From Gammaproteobacteria bacterium (GTDB lineage: Bacteria; Pseudomonadota; Gammaproteobacteria; Steroidobacterales; JABDKV01): 60,517 nt of DNA. The number at the start of each line of letters is the position of its first letter. Position 1 is the first letter of the stretch. Where the stretch lies: positions 1-60,517 of the forward strand of contig JABDJB010000043.1 in the NCBI GenBank assembly GCA_013003425.1. Direction: 5' to 3'. The position numbers and the translations under genes are program-made. Below, piece after piece: positions 8,338 to 17,155 of this stretch. Below the pieces are notes generated by a model. The model saw nothing but the letters and a program-made list of their open reading frames with translations, was not told the DNA's origin and searched no databases.

Positions 8338-9684
8338 GTGAAAACACACTACGACGTTCTTTGTATTGGCGGCGGCAGCGGCGGGCTGGCGGCAGCGCAG
8401 CGGGCGGTGATGCACGGCGCCAGGGCGGCCGTCATTGAATCGGGCAGGCTCGGTGGTACCTGCGTCAACGTTGGCTGCGTGCCGAAGAAAGTCATGTGGT
8501 ACGCCGCGCAGGTTGCCCACACCCTTGAGGACTGCGGTGGATACGGTTTTGACATCACCGTGCGCGGGCACGACTGGGCGCAGCTGAAGCAGCAGCGTGA
8601 TGCTTATGTGGCGCGACTCAACGACATCTATGCGCGCAACCTGGACCGGCGCGAGGTGCAGCTTTACCGCGCTCCGGCAAGCTTCATCGACAGCCATACT
8701 GTCGCGGCGGGTGAAAATGAGATTACTGCAGATCACATCGTCATAGCGACCGGCGGCCGGCCGCGTTTACCGGTAATGCCGGGTGCCGGGCTTGGCATGG
8801 TGTCGGATGATTTTTTCGACCTCGAGCATTGCCCGCGCAGGGTGGCAGTTATCGGCAGTGGCTATATCGCGGTGGAGCTGGCCGGCATGCTGGCCGCGCT
8901 CGGTGCCGAGGTGCGTATCTTCGTTCGTTACGAGGGCATACTCCGGCAGTTCGACCCGATGCTGCGTGAAATGCTGACCGCCGAAATGGCGCGTAACGGT
9001 ATTCGGGTTATTACAGAGTCCGGTATCACGGAATTGCGGCAGGCCGGTGATCAGATCAGCGTGGACGGTCCTGGCGGGAAACCGTTATGGACCTGCGACA
9101 AAGTGCTGTGGGCCGTCGGCCGTATTCCCAACATCGAGCACCTCGGGCTGGCGGCGACCGGCATCGAACTCAACGCCAACAATGAAATTATCACCGATGA
9201 ATTTCAGAACACCAATGTTCCGGGCGTCTACGCGATTGGCGATGTTTCGGGTCGTGCCCAGCTCACGCCGGTAGCAATCGCTGCGGGCCGCAGGCTCGCT
9301 GACCGGGTGGTTGGCGGCGAGGCTGATCGCAGGCTCGATTACGATTGCATACCGACGGTAGTTTTCAGTCATCCGACCATCGGTACAGTCGGGCTGACCG
9401 AGCCGCAGGCTCGCGAGCGCTGGGGTGACGATGTTCGTGTTTACGAGGCCAGCTACAAACCCATGTACGATCAGCTTACCGGCCATGACAGTCGCGCGGC
9501 GGTAAAGCTGATCGTTCACGGCACTGATGAACGCATCGCCGGCTGCCATGTTTTCGGGCCGGGGGCGGACGAGATGTTGCAGGGGTTCGCCGTTGCAATA
9601 AAAATGGGTGCGACGAAAAAGGATTTCGATGACACGGTCGCGATTCATCCAACCGCTGCCGAAGAACTCGTCACGCTGACATAA
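8338..9684 (+). CDS. gor: Glutathione-disulfide reductase
   Basis: A 448-residue FAD/NADPH enzyme that keeps glutathione reduced. The FAD motif is GGGSGGLAAAQRA near the start, and the redox-active disulfide is GGTCVNVGCVPKKVMW. The NADPH fold starts VIGSGYIAVELAG, and the C-terminal interface motif MGATKKDFDDTVAIHPTAAE holds the catalytic His-Glu pair. It aligns closely with E. coli Gor throughout and has nearly the same length (450). It starts at GTG 8338; a weak -10-like TATCAT lies about 40 bases upstream. Confidence 0.96.
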   Translation: MKTHYDVLCIGGGSGGLAAAQRAVMHGARAAVIESGRLGGTCVNVGCVPKKVMWYAAQVAHTLEDCGGYGFDITVRGHDWAQLKQQRDAYVARLNDIYARNLDRREVQLYRAPASFIDSHTVAAGENEITADHIVIATGGRPRLPVMPGAGLGMVSDDFFDLEHCPRRVAVIGSGYIAVELAGMLAALGAEVRIFVRYEGILRQFDPMLREMLTAEMARNGIRVITESGITELRQAGDQISVDGPGGKPLWTCDKVLWAVGRIPNIEHLGLAATGIELNANNEIITDEFQNTNVPGVYAIGDVSGRAQLTPVAIAAGRRLADRVVGGEADRRLDYDCIPTVVFSHPTIGTVGLTEPQARERWGDDVRVYEASYKPMYDQLTGHDSRAAVKLIVHGTDERIAGCHVFGPGADEMLQGFAVAIKMGATKKDFDDTVAIHPTAAEELVTLT

Positions 9685-9744
9685 CTACACGATTTAGCCA
9701 CTGCAGCAACGCGTGGTACATTGCATGGCCCATTTGGAGGTGCC

Positions 9745-11211
9745 ATGACTGGTTTACATAATAAAGGCGCCCTGCTGGTGCTTCTGTTGCTGCCGATGGC
9801 CGGCTGGTGCTCCGTCGACGGCGACGGCGACGGCGTGCCCGACCTCGTCGACAACTGCGTGGAGTCGGCCAACAGCCCGCAGCGCGACACTGACGGCGAC
9901 GGTATCGGCAATCTTTGCGATCCGGATTTCAATAACGACGGTATTGTCGACCTGCTGGACCTTGCAGAAATGCGTGATGTGTTTCTGCTGCAGGGTGTAT
10001 TCGACCAGGATCTTAATGGCGATGCCATTGTCGACCTGCAGGATCTTGCTGTCATGCGGCCTTTCTTTCTCGACTCTCCGGGGCCGGCCGGTGCACTGGT
10101 CGGCGGACTGGAGCTGACGCCGGTCTTTACAACCGTGGCGCTGTCGTTTCCGATGGCGATGAAACAGGCGCCCGGCGACGCAACGCAATGGTATGTCGCC
10201 GAGCGTAGCGGTCGCCTGCTTCGTTTCGACAACGTCGAGGCACCAGCGGCAGCGGTCGAGGTGCTGGACATCAGCGACAGAGTCGACACCTTTTTTGAAG
10301 GTGGTCTCCTGGATTTTGCTTTTGATCCGTCCTTCCAGGACAACGGGCGGGTGTACATGAGCTACACCGCCACTGGTGCCAATACCCAGACCAATCCGCT
10401 CGATTCACGGCTCAGCAGCTTCACGCTCGACCCGGGGTCTGCGGACGGTGCCTTCGACCCGGACAGCGAAGTGATTATCCTGGAGTACGATCAGCCCTAC
10501 GGCAATCACAACGGCGGCGGCATCGAGTTTGGTCCGGACGGCTACATCTATCTTGCACTGGGGGACGGAGGTTCAGGCGGTGATCCGGAAGACAACGGGC
10601 AGGACAAAACGACACTGGCCGGGGCCATCCTGCGTCTCGACCTGGAACTTACGCCCGCCGACATCGCCGCAGGCCTGACCTACAGGATTCCGCCAGGCAA
10701 TCCGTTTATTGAAAGTGAAGATTGCAGTACCGGCTGCCCGGAAATCTACGCCTGGGGGTTTCGTAATCCATGGCGTTTCAGCTTTGACCGCGTGAGTGGT
10801 GAACTGTACGCCGGAGATGTCGGCCAGGATTCAGTGGAGGAGGTCGACCTGGTGACGGCGGGCGGAAACTATGGCTGGCGCTGTTATGAAGGCAGCCTGG
10901 TTTATGAAACGTTCGGCTGCGGGCCGATGGGCGACTATACCTTCCCGATCCAGGAATACAGCCACACCGACGGGCGCTCGATCACCGGCGGTTTTGTTTA
11001 TCGTGGCGGCAGTTTGCCTGCGCTCGACGGAGTTTACCTGTACGGCGACTACGTGAATGGTCGGATCTGGGGTCTGCTCGGTAGCAACTCGCTGGGAGAA
11101 CTGGTAGACACAAACCTCAGAATCGTATCGTTTGTCGAATCAGCCGCCGGCGAACTGTATGTATTGGGCCTTTTCTCAGGATCGATCAACCGTATAGGCT
11201 TGCCTGAATGA
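9745..11211 (+). CDS. Secreted PQQ-type sugar dehydrogenase with TSP3/dockerin-like calcium repeats
   Basis: A 488-residue exported protein. The start at ATG 9745 is set by GGAGG at 9736-9740. After a signal peptide come Asp-rich calcium loops of thrombospondin type 3 kind (DGDGDGVPDLVDNC, DTDGDGIGNLCDPD). Two dockerin-like modules follow (FNNDGIVDLLDLAEM and LNGDAIVDLQDLAVM). From about residue 120 it is a glucose/sorbosone dehydrogenase six-bladed propeller (HNGGGIEFGPDGYIYLALGD, YAWGFRNPWRFSFD, AGDVGQDSVEEVD). Family members use PQQ and calcium to oxidise sugars, but some only bind ligands. Apart from the coiled-coil gene there are no related neighbours. Confidence 0.8.
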   Translation: MTGLHNKGALLVLLLLPMAGWCSVDGDGDGVPDLVDNCVESANSPQRDTDGDGIGNLCDPDFNNDGIVDLLDLAEMRDVFLLQGVFDQDLNGDAIVDLQDLAVMRPFFLDSPGPAGALVGGLELTPVFTTVALSFPMAMKQAPGDATQWYVAERSGRLLRFDNVEAPAAAVEVLDISDRVDTFFEGGLLDFAFDPSFQDNGRVYMSYTATGANTQTNPLDSRLSSFTLDPGSADGAFDPDSEVIILEYDQPYGNHNGGGIEFGPDGYIYLALGDGGSGGDPEDNGQDKTTLAGAILRLDLELTPADIAAGLTYRIPPGNPFIESEDCSTGCPEIYAWGFRNPWRFSFDRVSGELYAGDVGQDSVEEVDLVTAGGNYGWRCYEGSLVYETFGCGPMGDYTFPIQEYSHTDGRSITGGFVYRGGSLPALDGVYLYGDYVNGRIWGLLGSNSLGELVDTNLRIVSFVESAAGELYVLGLFSGSINRIGLPE

Positions 11212-11262
11212 CCAGCGCCGGGCTGAAAATGGCTATTAGTTAAGGAGTCGCCTGCAGTTCCC

Positions 11263-13683
11263 ATGAGTGTCACCGTCCGCATCGTCATGCTCACATTAGT
11301 GCTCGCTGTCCCGGGCGCCGGTGTACTTGCGGCTGAACAGACACCACCGGCCGGACTGCAGCTCGATTATTCGCTCGACGAGCGGTCACTCGAAAAGATT
11401 GCCGACGGCAGCGCCGCACAAGGCATATCGCGGCTGGATGCCGAACCAGACGTCGTAACGGCGCCGGGCACACCGATTGCACTGCTGCTGGCCGGGCTGG
11501 TGCTGGCAGCGGCTGCCGCGTTTGTTGTTGGTTTCTGGCTGGCGCGTCGCATGGCTGCGCAGCCGGCCGCAGATGCACCGGTTGCGCTATGGCTTGATGC
11601 CGAACAGTTGCAGGCCGACCTGCAGCAACGCGACGGCGAACTCGAAGAGCAACAGCGCAGCTATACTGAGCTGGCTGCGGAGCGCGAACAACTGCTGCTG
11701 TCACACGCCGATGAGCTCCATGAACTGCGCGGCGAAAAAGAGGAGCTGCAGCGCGAGCTGAATGCGCTGCGTTTGCGCGGCGGTCACGGTGGCGACGGCA
11801 GCGATGCCCAGGCAACCATTGACAGCCTGCGTGAAGAACTGGCACGACTGCACAGCACTGACAGCGACGCGGTTGATCTTCGTGAACTGCCTTCTGCTGC
11901 CGCCGACACGGCAGAACTTCGTGCCGAACTGGTCAGCCAGAAGGAGCACATCCAGCACCTGGAGGCGTTGCTGCAGGAGGCCCACGACGAGAGTGCCGCG
12001 GCGGAGCAGAGACTGGTGCGGCTCGGCACGCTTGAGCAGGCGCTCGAGGATCGGGAACACGAGCTGCGCGAAGCAACCGCGGAGCTCAGCCGGTTGCGCG
12101 AGAAAGCGGAGCAATTCGATGAGCAGGAAAACCGGGTAACGGTTCTCGACAGCGAGTTGTCGTCGCTGCGCGACGAAATGAACGAGCTACTCGGCAAAAC
12201 CGGGCAGTACCAGGTACTGGTACCGGAGCTGGAAAACAAGCTGTTTCATCGCCAGGAACAAATCGGTGCCCTGGAGTCAGATCTGCACGCTACCGCGGAC
12301 GAGATTGCCGAGCGTGATCGCGCGACGCGGCACCTGGAAGAAACCATCCAATCGCTGCAGGTTGCTGCCACCGAGTCAGCCGACCGCATTGCAAGCCTCG
12401 AGTCAGACCTGCAGTCGGCACTGGCGGAGAACGAATTAGTGCGGCTGGATCCGGACACCGAAGAACTGCATCAGGAAAACATCCGCCTGCGCGCTCGCGT
12501 GGAGGAGCTGGAGCAGGAAATCACAGGATCGAAAGCCGCACTCGATGAGGTAAACCTGCATCGCGAGCGACTGGACGAGTGGAATTCCACCGTGACCAGC
12601 CTGCAGGCAGAGATCAGGCGCAAGTCGACGCTAATCGATTCGCAGGCGGATCACCTGGCAGAACGTGAAAAACTCGTAGCCGAGCTGCGTGGCCAGATCG
12701 AGGATCTTCGCGTTCAGCTGACTTCACGGCAGGACGAATCCGAGTCTCTGCGGGGGCTGCTCGAGCAGGCCGGCAACGTTGTGGTATCGCTGCGCGATGA
12801 AATCGGGCACGACGAGCATGCCGCGACCCGCCTGCGGCTGGCGCGCGACCCGGCGCAGGACCCCTTTGCGGAAGAAGGGCCAGCGAATCCTGTGGAAGCC
12901 GACATCGAGGCACTGCGTTTTACTTCCCGCAGTCGGCGCGACCTCGGTAATTCACTCGAGAATATCCTGGCCGAGGAGCGTGCGGCGCTGGAGCAGGCTT
13001 CACGGCGGATACGCGAACATGACGAAGAAGTCACGACACTGAAAAATGATATTTCAGCCAACCGCGTTGCCATGGTGGCGCTGCGGACACGACTGGAGGA
13101 AGCAGAGGGTAGCGGGTCGCACCAGGCTTCGGCGCGCGAACCGGCCAGGATCGAGCAGGAGTTGCAGCAGAGCATGAAGGTGCTGGAAGCACTGCGGGCC
13201 GATCTGCACAAATGGCGCGGCCGTGTCAGACCGCTGCACGACGCATTGCTGGCACGGAACGAGAGAATTCAGTATCTCGAAGCTGAGCTTGCAGCCCTGC
13301 GTCAGGCACAGGGGCTGGAGAAGCCGCAAGATGAGTCCGACCCGGTGGTAGACGATGTCTCGGCGCTGCTGCGGCGTGAGCAGAACGGCGAGTCACCCGA
13401 AGCCGAGCGCGCACGTTGTCTCGATGAAATGAAAAATGAATGGGATCGCATCGTTGCGCTGGAAACCGAGCTGGCCGAAACAGGTGCACGGCTGGCGCGG
13501 GTGCTGGAGCTGGATGATTCCCGTTGTCGCCAGATAGAAAGCCTCGAACTGGCCCGCTCCGCTCAGCTGTCCAGGCTGGCTGAGTTGCGCACCGACCTGG
13601 CCAGTCTCGGTATCGATACCGACATGCCCGCAGCCGATGCGATCGGCAACGTCGTTGATTTTGGTGCGCGGCGGCCGACCTAG
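11263..13683 (+). CDS. Membrane-anchored long coiled-coil protein, function unknown
   Basis: An 806-residue protein not assigned to a named family. It has an N-terminal signal-like segment ending GVLAAEQ, a transmembrane helix at about residues 70-92 (PIALLLAGLVLAAAAAFVVG) followed by ARRMA, and then about 650 residues of heptad-like, Glu/Leu/Arg-rich coiled coil with several repeats of LxxELxxLRxE type. A break near residues 510-545 contains DPAQDPFAEEGPANP. Such proteins often act as scaffolds in division or envelope organisation. The nearest Shine-Dalgarno, AAGGAG at 11242-11247, is 15 bases from the ATG, which is long. The stop overlaps that of the convergent rhomboid gene (CTAG). Confidence 0.65.
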   Translation: MSVTVRIVMLTLVLAVPGAGVLAAEQTPPAGLQLDYSLDERSLEKIADGSAAQGISRLDAEPDVVTAPGTPIALLLAGLVLAAAAAFVVGFWLARRMAAQPAADAPVALWLDAEQLQADLQQRDGELEEQQRSYTELAAEREQLLLSHADELHELRGEKEELQRELNALRLRGGHGGDGSDAQATIDSLREELARLHSTDSDAVDLRELPSAAADTAELRAELVSQKEHIQHLEALLQEAHDESAAAEQRLVRLGTLEQALEDREHELREATAELSRLREKAEQFDEQENRVTVLDSELSSLRDEMNELLGKTGQYQVLVPELENKLFHRQEQIGALESDLHATADEIAERDRATRHLEETIQSLQVAATESADRIASLESDLQSALAENELVRLDPDTEELHQENIRLRARVEELEQEITGSKAALDEVNLHRERLDEWNSTVTSLQAEIRRKSTLIDSQADHLAEREKLVAELRGQIEDLRVQLTSRQDESESLRGLLEQAGNVVVSLRDEIGHDEHAATRLRLARDPAQDPFAEEGPANPVEADIEALRFTSRSRRDLGNSLENILAEERAALEQASRRIREHDEEVTTLKNDISANRVAMVALRTRLEEAEGSGSHQASAREPARIEQELQQSMKVLEALRADLHKWRGRVRPLHDALLARNERIQYLEAELAALRQAQGLEKPQDESDPVVDDVSALLRREQNGESPEAERARCLDEMKNEWDRIVALETELAETGARLARVLELDDSRCRQIESLELARSAQLSRLAELRTDLASLGIDTDMPAADAIGNVVDFGARRPT

Positions 13684-14339
13684 CGCTGCAGAATATATTT
13701 AGGCTTTAGCGGCAGCTTGCCGCGCCAGTACTGGATCAGCACGATTCCAAACAGCATGCCGCCGAGGTGAGCGAAATGCGCTACGCCGCTCTGGCTCGAG
13801 GTTACTCCCAGCGTCAGCTCCAGTAGTCCGTAAAGCACGACGAAGTACTTGGCCTTTATCGGTACGGGGAAAAACAACAACAGCAGTTTGACGTTCGGGA
13901 ACATCATGCCGAACGCGAGCAGCAGGCCAAACACCGCACCCGATGCCCCCACCGTGGGATACACAGCGCCACCGGCTCCGGCGTCCATCGTGACAACGAC
14001 CAACTGCACCAGCCCGGCGCCAATCAGGCAAAAGAAATAATAGATGACGAAATGCAGCGAGCCCCATAGCCGTTCCATATGGCTGCCAAACATCCACAGG
14101 GCAAACATGTTGACCAGCAGGTGCAGGTTGCCGCCGTGCAGAAAGCCGTAGCTCACCAGTTGCCACGGCCAGAAGCCCGGCCCACTGTAGCCCGGCCGCG
14201 CCAGCCGCGAACCGTCGGCCGCAAGCGGCCACAAGCCGAACAGGTCGGCCATGCCGGACAGCCCGAGCAGCAGCTCTAGAAAGTAGATTGCTACGTTGAG
14301 TGCCAGCAGGATGCCGACAATTTTACTCAGCGGTGGCAT
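13680..14339 (-). CDS. Rhomboid-family intramembrane serine protease
   Basis: A 219-residue polytopic inner-membrane protein. The rhomboid hallmarks are all visible: LHGGNLHLLVNMFALW (oxyanion-site His/Asn), the nucleophile Ser in GASGAVFGLLLAFG, and the catalytic His in VAHFAHLGGMLFG. It lacks the extra N-terminal cytoplasmic domain of GlpG and fits the compact six-helix bacterial type. It would cleave transmembrane helices within the membrane; the substrate is unknown. The peroxiredoxin-like lipoprotein gene starts 681 bases upstream and ends 6 bases before it, so the two are probably co-transcribed. Confidence 0.9.
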   Translation of the reverse strand: MPPLSKIVGILLALNVAIYFLELLLGLSGMADLFGLWPLAADGSRLARPGYSGPGFWPWQLVSYGFLHGGNLHLLVNMFALWMFGSHMERLWGSLHFVIYYFFCLIGAGLVQLVVVTMDAGAGGAVYPTVGASGAVFGLLLAFGMMFPNVKLLLLFFPVPIKAKYFVVLYGLLELTLGVTSSQSGVAHFAHLGGMLFGIVLIQYWRGKLPLKPKYILQR

Positions 14340-14345
14340 CGCAGG

Positions 14346-15020
14346 TCAGCCGTCTTGTTCCAGCGCGGCACGCGCTGCGGCCAGCAATACATCCGGGTGC
14401 ACACGCACCTTGTAATCCGGATTGAGATACTGGAAATCAATAATTCCGTCGGTGCCGATCAGAAATACCGCCGGAACCGGCAGCCAGTGATGGGTCCTGC
14501 CGGAGGCATCCTCGATGTCGATGTCATGCTCCAGCAGCTTGCGGTGATAATCGTCGGTGACACGAAATGCGATTCCAAACGTACGTGCCGCAATCAGGTC
14601 ATTGTCAGACAACAGTGCGTAACGCAGGCCCTTTTCTTCCAGGAAGGGGGCAAGTATTTCGGGCCGGTCAGCCGAAATGAACAGCAGTTCGTAGCCAAGG
14701 TCGAGCAGCGTCTGTTCGGCTTCGCGCATGCGCCACAGGTAGCGGCTGCAGTAGGGGCACCAGCTGCCACGATAGAAGGTGACAATTACCGGCTTGTCGC
14801 GGGGCCCCGCGGGGAAAGAATAGGGCGATCCGTCCGCGCTGCGAATCGTGAATGCCGGTGCCGCCATCCCGGGTAACAGGGGCATGACTTCGGTTGGATC
14901 AGTCGCCACCCGCGAGCGGAATCCGGCAACGTCAACCTCGTCAACGGCGGGCATGTCGTTGCAGCCCGCCAGCAGCGCTGTCGCGGCAGCACAGCACATG
15001 ATGCGTTGGAGTGGATTCAT
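14346..15020 (-). CDS. AhpC/TSA (peroxiredoxin-like) lipoprotein
   Basis: A 224-residue thioredoxin-fold protein with a lipobox near the N-terminus (TALLAGC), so it is predicted to be a periplasmic lipoprotein. The start at 15020 is chosen because it places the lipobox correctly. The active-site region is FYRGSWCPYCSRYLWRM, a CxxC pair in the peroxiredoxin-like AhpC/TSA fold, followed by LLFISADRPEIL. The CPYC motif could serve thiol oxidoreduction or peroxide reduction. It overlaps nothing and runs directly into the rhomboid gene. Confidence 0.8.
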   Translation of the reverse strand: MNPLQRIMCCAAATALLAGCNDMPAVDEVDVAGFRSRVATDPTEVMPLLPGMAAPAFTIRSADGSPYSFPAGPRDKPVIVTFYRGSWCPYCSRYLWRMREAEQTLLDLGYELLFISADRPEILAPFLEEKGLRYALLSDNDLIAARTFGIAFRVTDDYHRKLLEHDIDIEDASGRTHHWLPVPAVFLIGTDGIIDFQYLNPDYKVRVHPDVLLAAARAALEQDG

Positions 15021-15102
15021 CAATAGTAAGTTGGCGAGATCTGCGGGCACTCTAGCATAAGACCTCTGCGCGGCTTACGCGTTCAGGTAGACTGGCCGCC
15101 TG

Positions 15103-16677
15103 ATGTTGCGGAAATTCCTGGCAGAAATTCGCAGACGCAAAGTTTTTCGGGCGGCAGTTGCCTACTCTGTCGTTGCCTGGGTGGTAATCCAGATTGCCGA
15201 CATCACTTTCGAACCTCTGCACCTGCCAGGCTGGGCCCTGACCCTGCTGATAGCGCTGGCAATTGCCGGCCTGCCGCTGGCCGTCGTACTGGCGTGGTTG
15301 TTCGACCTGACTCCGGCGGGCCTGGAACGCGATCGTGGCGATGCCGGCAACAGCGCCAGCCAGTCGCCACCACCCGATGCATCGATTGCCGTCCTGCCTT
15401 TCACCGACCTCAGCGCGGAGGGCGACCAGGCGTATTTTTGTGAAGGCGTCGCGGAAGAGATTCTCAACACGCTGATGCGGGTGGACGGACTGAAGGTTGC
15501 AGCGCGTCGCTCTACGATGCCCTACGCGCGGACCGGTGGCAGGAGCACGGCCGACTTCAGCGAGATTGGTGCGGCACTCAATGTCGCAACGGTGCTGGAA
15601 GGATCAGTGCGCAAGGAAGGGAACAAGTTGCGTATCAGCGCCCAGCTGATTGACACGGCAGATGGCAATCATCGCTGGACCCATCGATACGAGCGGGAGA
15701 TGAGTGATGTATTTGCCGTGCAGGACCAGATTGCCGAAAACATAGCGCGCGTGATGCAGCTGACCCTGCAGCCACAGGATCGTTGTATCGCGCAACGTGC
15801 CGGAACTTCCGATATCGAAGCCTACGACTTGTTCCTCAAAGGGCAGAGCTTTTTCCACCGCTGGGGTGCGCGCAACCTGCGTTACGCGGCAGAGCTTTTC
15901 GAAAGCGCACTGGCCAAGGATCCGGAGTATGCACGCGCATGGGCCGGGCTGGCAGATGCCAACGCGATGCAGTACATCTATTTCGATTCGCAGGTCGAAT
16001 ATCGTAATCGTGCTCGTGATGCCAGCAAGCAGGCACTGGGGCTTTGCCCAAACCTGCCTGATGCGCATGTGTCGAGAGGTATGTCGTGCTCGATGTTCGG
16101 CAACTGGCGCGAAGCCGAGCAGCATTTTCAGGATGCGCTGGCGTTGGACCCGGATCATTTCGAGGCGCTGTATTTCTACGCCCGGGTCTGCGTGCACCAG
16201 GGCGAGCTGGAGCGTGCGATCACGCTTTTCGAGCAGGCTGCCGCGGCCCGGCTGTCTGACTACCAGGCACCGCTGCTGCTGCAACAGTTGTACAAGCGAC
16301 TCGGGCGCATGGACGAAGCGCGTGCGATCGCGCGCCAGGGTATCGCACGAGCCGAGCATCACCTCGAATCGAACCCGGACGATGCCCGCGCGCTTTACCT
16401 GATGTCCGGCGCGCTGGCAGATCTCGGCGAGACCCAGCGCGGCGAGCAGCTGCTGCTGCGAGCCATGGCTACCGATCCCACCGAAGCTGCCGTCCTTTAC
16501 AATGCAGCGTGTTTTTACGCGCGGATCGGCGACGCGGATCGGGCGGTTGAATTGCTGGAGCAGGTGCGGCTGCCGCGCATGGCGGCGGAATGGGCACGGA
16601 ATGACCCGGACCTGGATACTTTGCGCGGCAATCCACGCTTTGACGCGCTGTACCCGCCCGGCGATTCAACAAACTGA
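15103..16677 (+). CDS. TolB-N/FlgO-like and TPR repeat membrane protein
   Basis: A 524-residue protein. A conserved N-terminal stretch with two membrane helices (RRRKVFRAAVAYSVVAWVVI and LTLLIALAIAGLPLAVVLAW) is followed by a TolB-N/FlgO-like domain (SIAVLPFTDLSAEGDQAYFC to DNIARVMQ-like end, about residues 92-225). Tetratricopeptide repeats then run to the end. The same architecture occurs C-terminal to CadC-type or adenylate cyclase domains in many proteobacteria, but here no such domain is fused. It is probably a scaffold or sensor in the inner membrane. It is divergent from the peroxiredoxin-like gene, with 82 bases between the starts. Confidence 0.7.
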   Translation: MLRKFLAEIRRRKVFRAAVAYSVVAWVVIQIADITFEPLHLPGWALTLLIALAIAGLPLAVVLAWLFDLTPAGLERDRGDAGNSASQSPPPDASIAVLPFTDLSAEGDQAYFCEGVAEEILNTLMRVDGLKVAARRSTMPYARTGGRSTADFSEIGAALNVATVLEGSVRKEGNKLRISAQLIDTADGNHRWTHRYEREMSDVFAVQDQIAENIARVMQLTLQPQDRCIAQRAGTSDIEAYDLFLKGQSFFHRWGARNLRYAAELFESALAKDPEYARAWAGLADANAMQYIYFDSQVEYRNRARDASKQALGLCPNLPDAHVSRGMSCSMFGNWREAEQHFQDALALDPDHFEALYFYARVCVHQGELERAITLFEQAAAARLSDYQAPLLLQQLYKRLGRMDEARAIARQGIARAEHHLESNPDDARALYLMSGALADLGETQRGEQLLLRAMATDPTEAAVLYNAACFYARIGDADRAVELLEQVRLPRMAAEWARNDPDLDTLRGNPRFDALYPPGDSTN

Positions 16678-16783
16678 GACAAAACCTTATGGAACCGGCG
16701 CGGCTGGCGGTGATCTCACTCATTGCTTGAGAACGGGCAGGGGCTGGTCTTATGCTATCTCCCTGCTGCACCCAGGAGCTACC

Positions 16784-17155
16784 ATGCACAGATTACTTGC
16801 ACTGCTTGCCATGCTGGCCGCCGCCACGGCGCCGGCGTTGGCAGAGGAAGGCGACACCGAGGCGGGCAATGCACCCGACGACAGGCCGGTTGCGATCGAG
16901 AAAGCCGAGCCGGAGTACCCGAAGAGGGCTTACAACAAGTGCATTGAGGGCCATGTGCTGGTGCGCTTCGTTATCGCTACCGATGGCACAACAAAGGATA
17001 TCGAGGTGCTCAGTTCGCGACCGGAGCGTGTATTCGACAAAGCAGCAATTGCAGCAGTAGAAAAATGGCGGTTCGAACCACGCATACTCAACGGCATGCC
17101 GGTACAGCGTGAATCCACCCAGCGACTGGTGTTCGAGCCGGGCTGCATACGCTGA
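16784..17155 (+). CDS. Small periplasmic protein with TonB C-terminal domain
   Basis: A 123-residue exported protein. It has a signal peptide (MHRLLALLAMLAAATAPALA) and a TonB C-terminal domain (PEYPKRAYNKCIEGHVLVRF, then AAIAAVEKWRFEPRILNG). AGGAG at 16774-16778 sits five bases before the ATG and fixes the start. Unlike true TonB it has no transmembrane anchor or proline-rich spacer, so it cannot on its own couple to ExbBD. It may be an accessory or decoy for TonB-like contacts. It ends directly at the stop of the convergent DNA ligase gene. Confidence 0.8.
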   Translation: MHRLLALLAMLAAATAPALAEEGDTEAGNAPDDRPVAIEKAEPEYPKRAYNKCIEGHVLVRFVIATDGTTKDIEVLSSRPERVFDKAAIAAVEKWRFEPRILNGMPVQRESTQRLVFEPGCIR

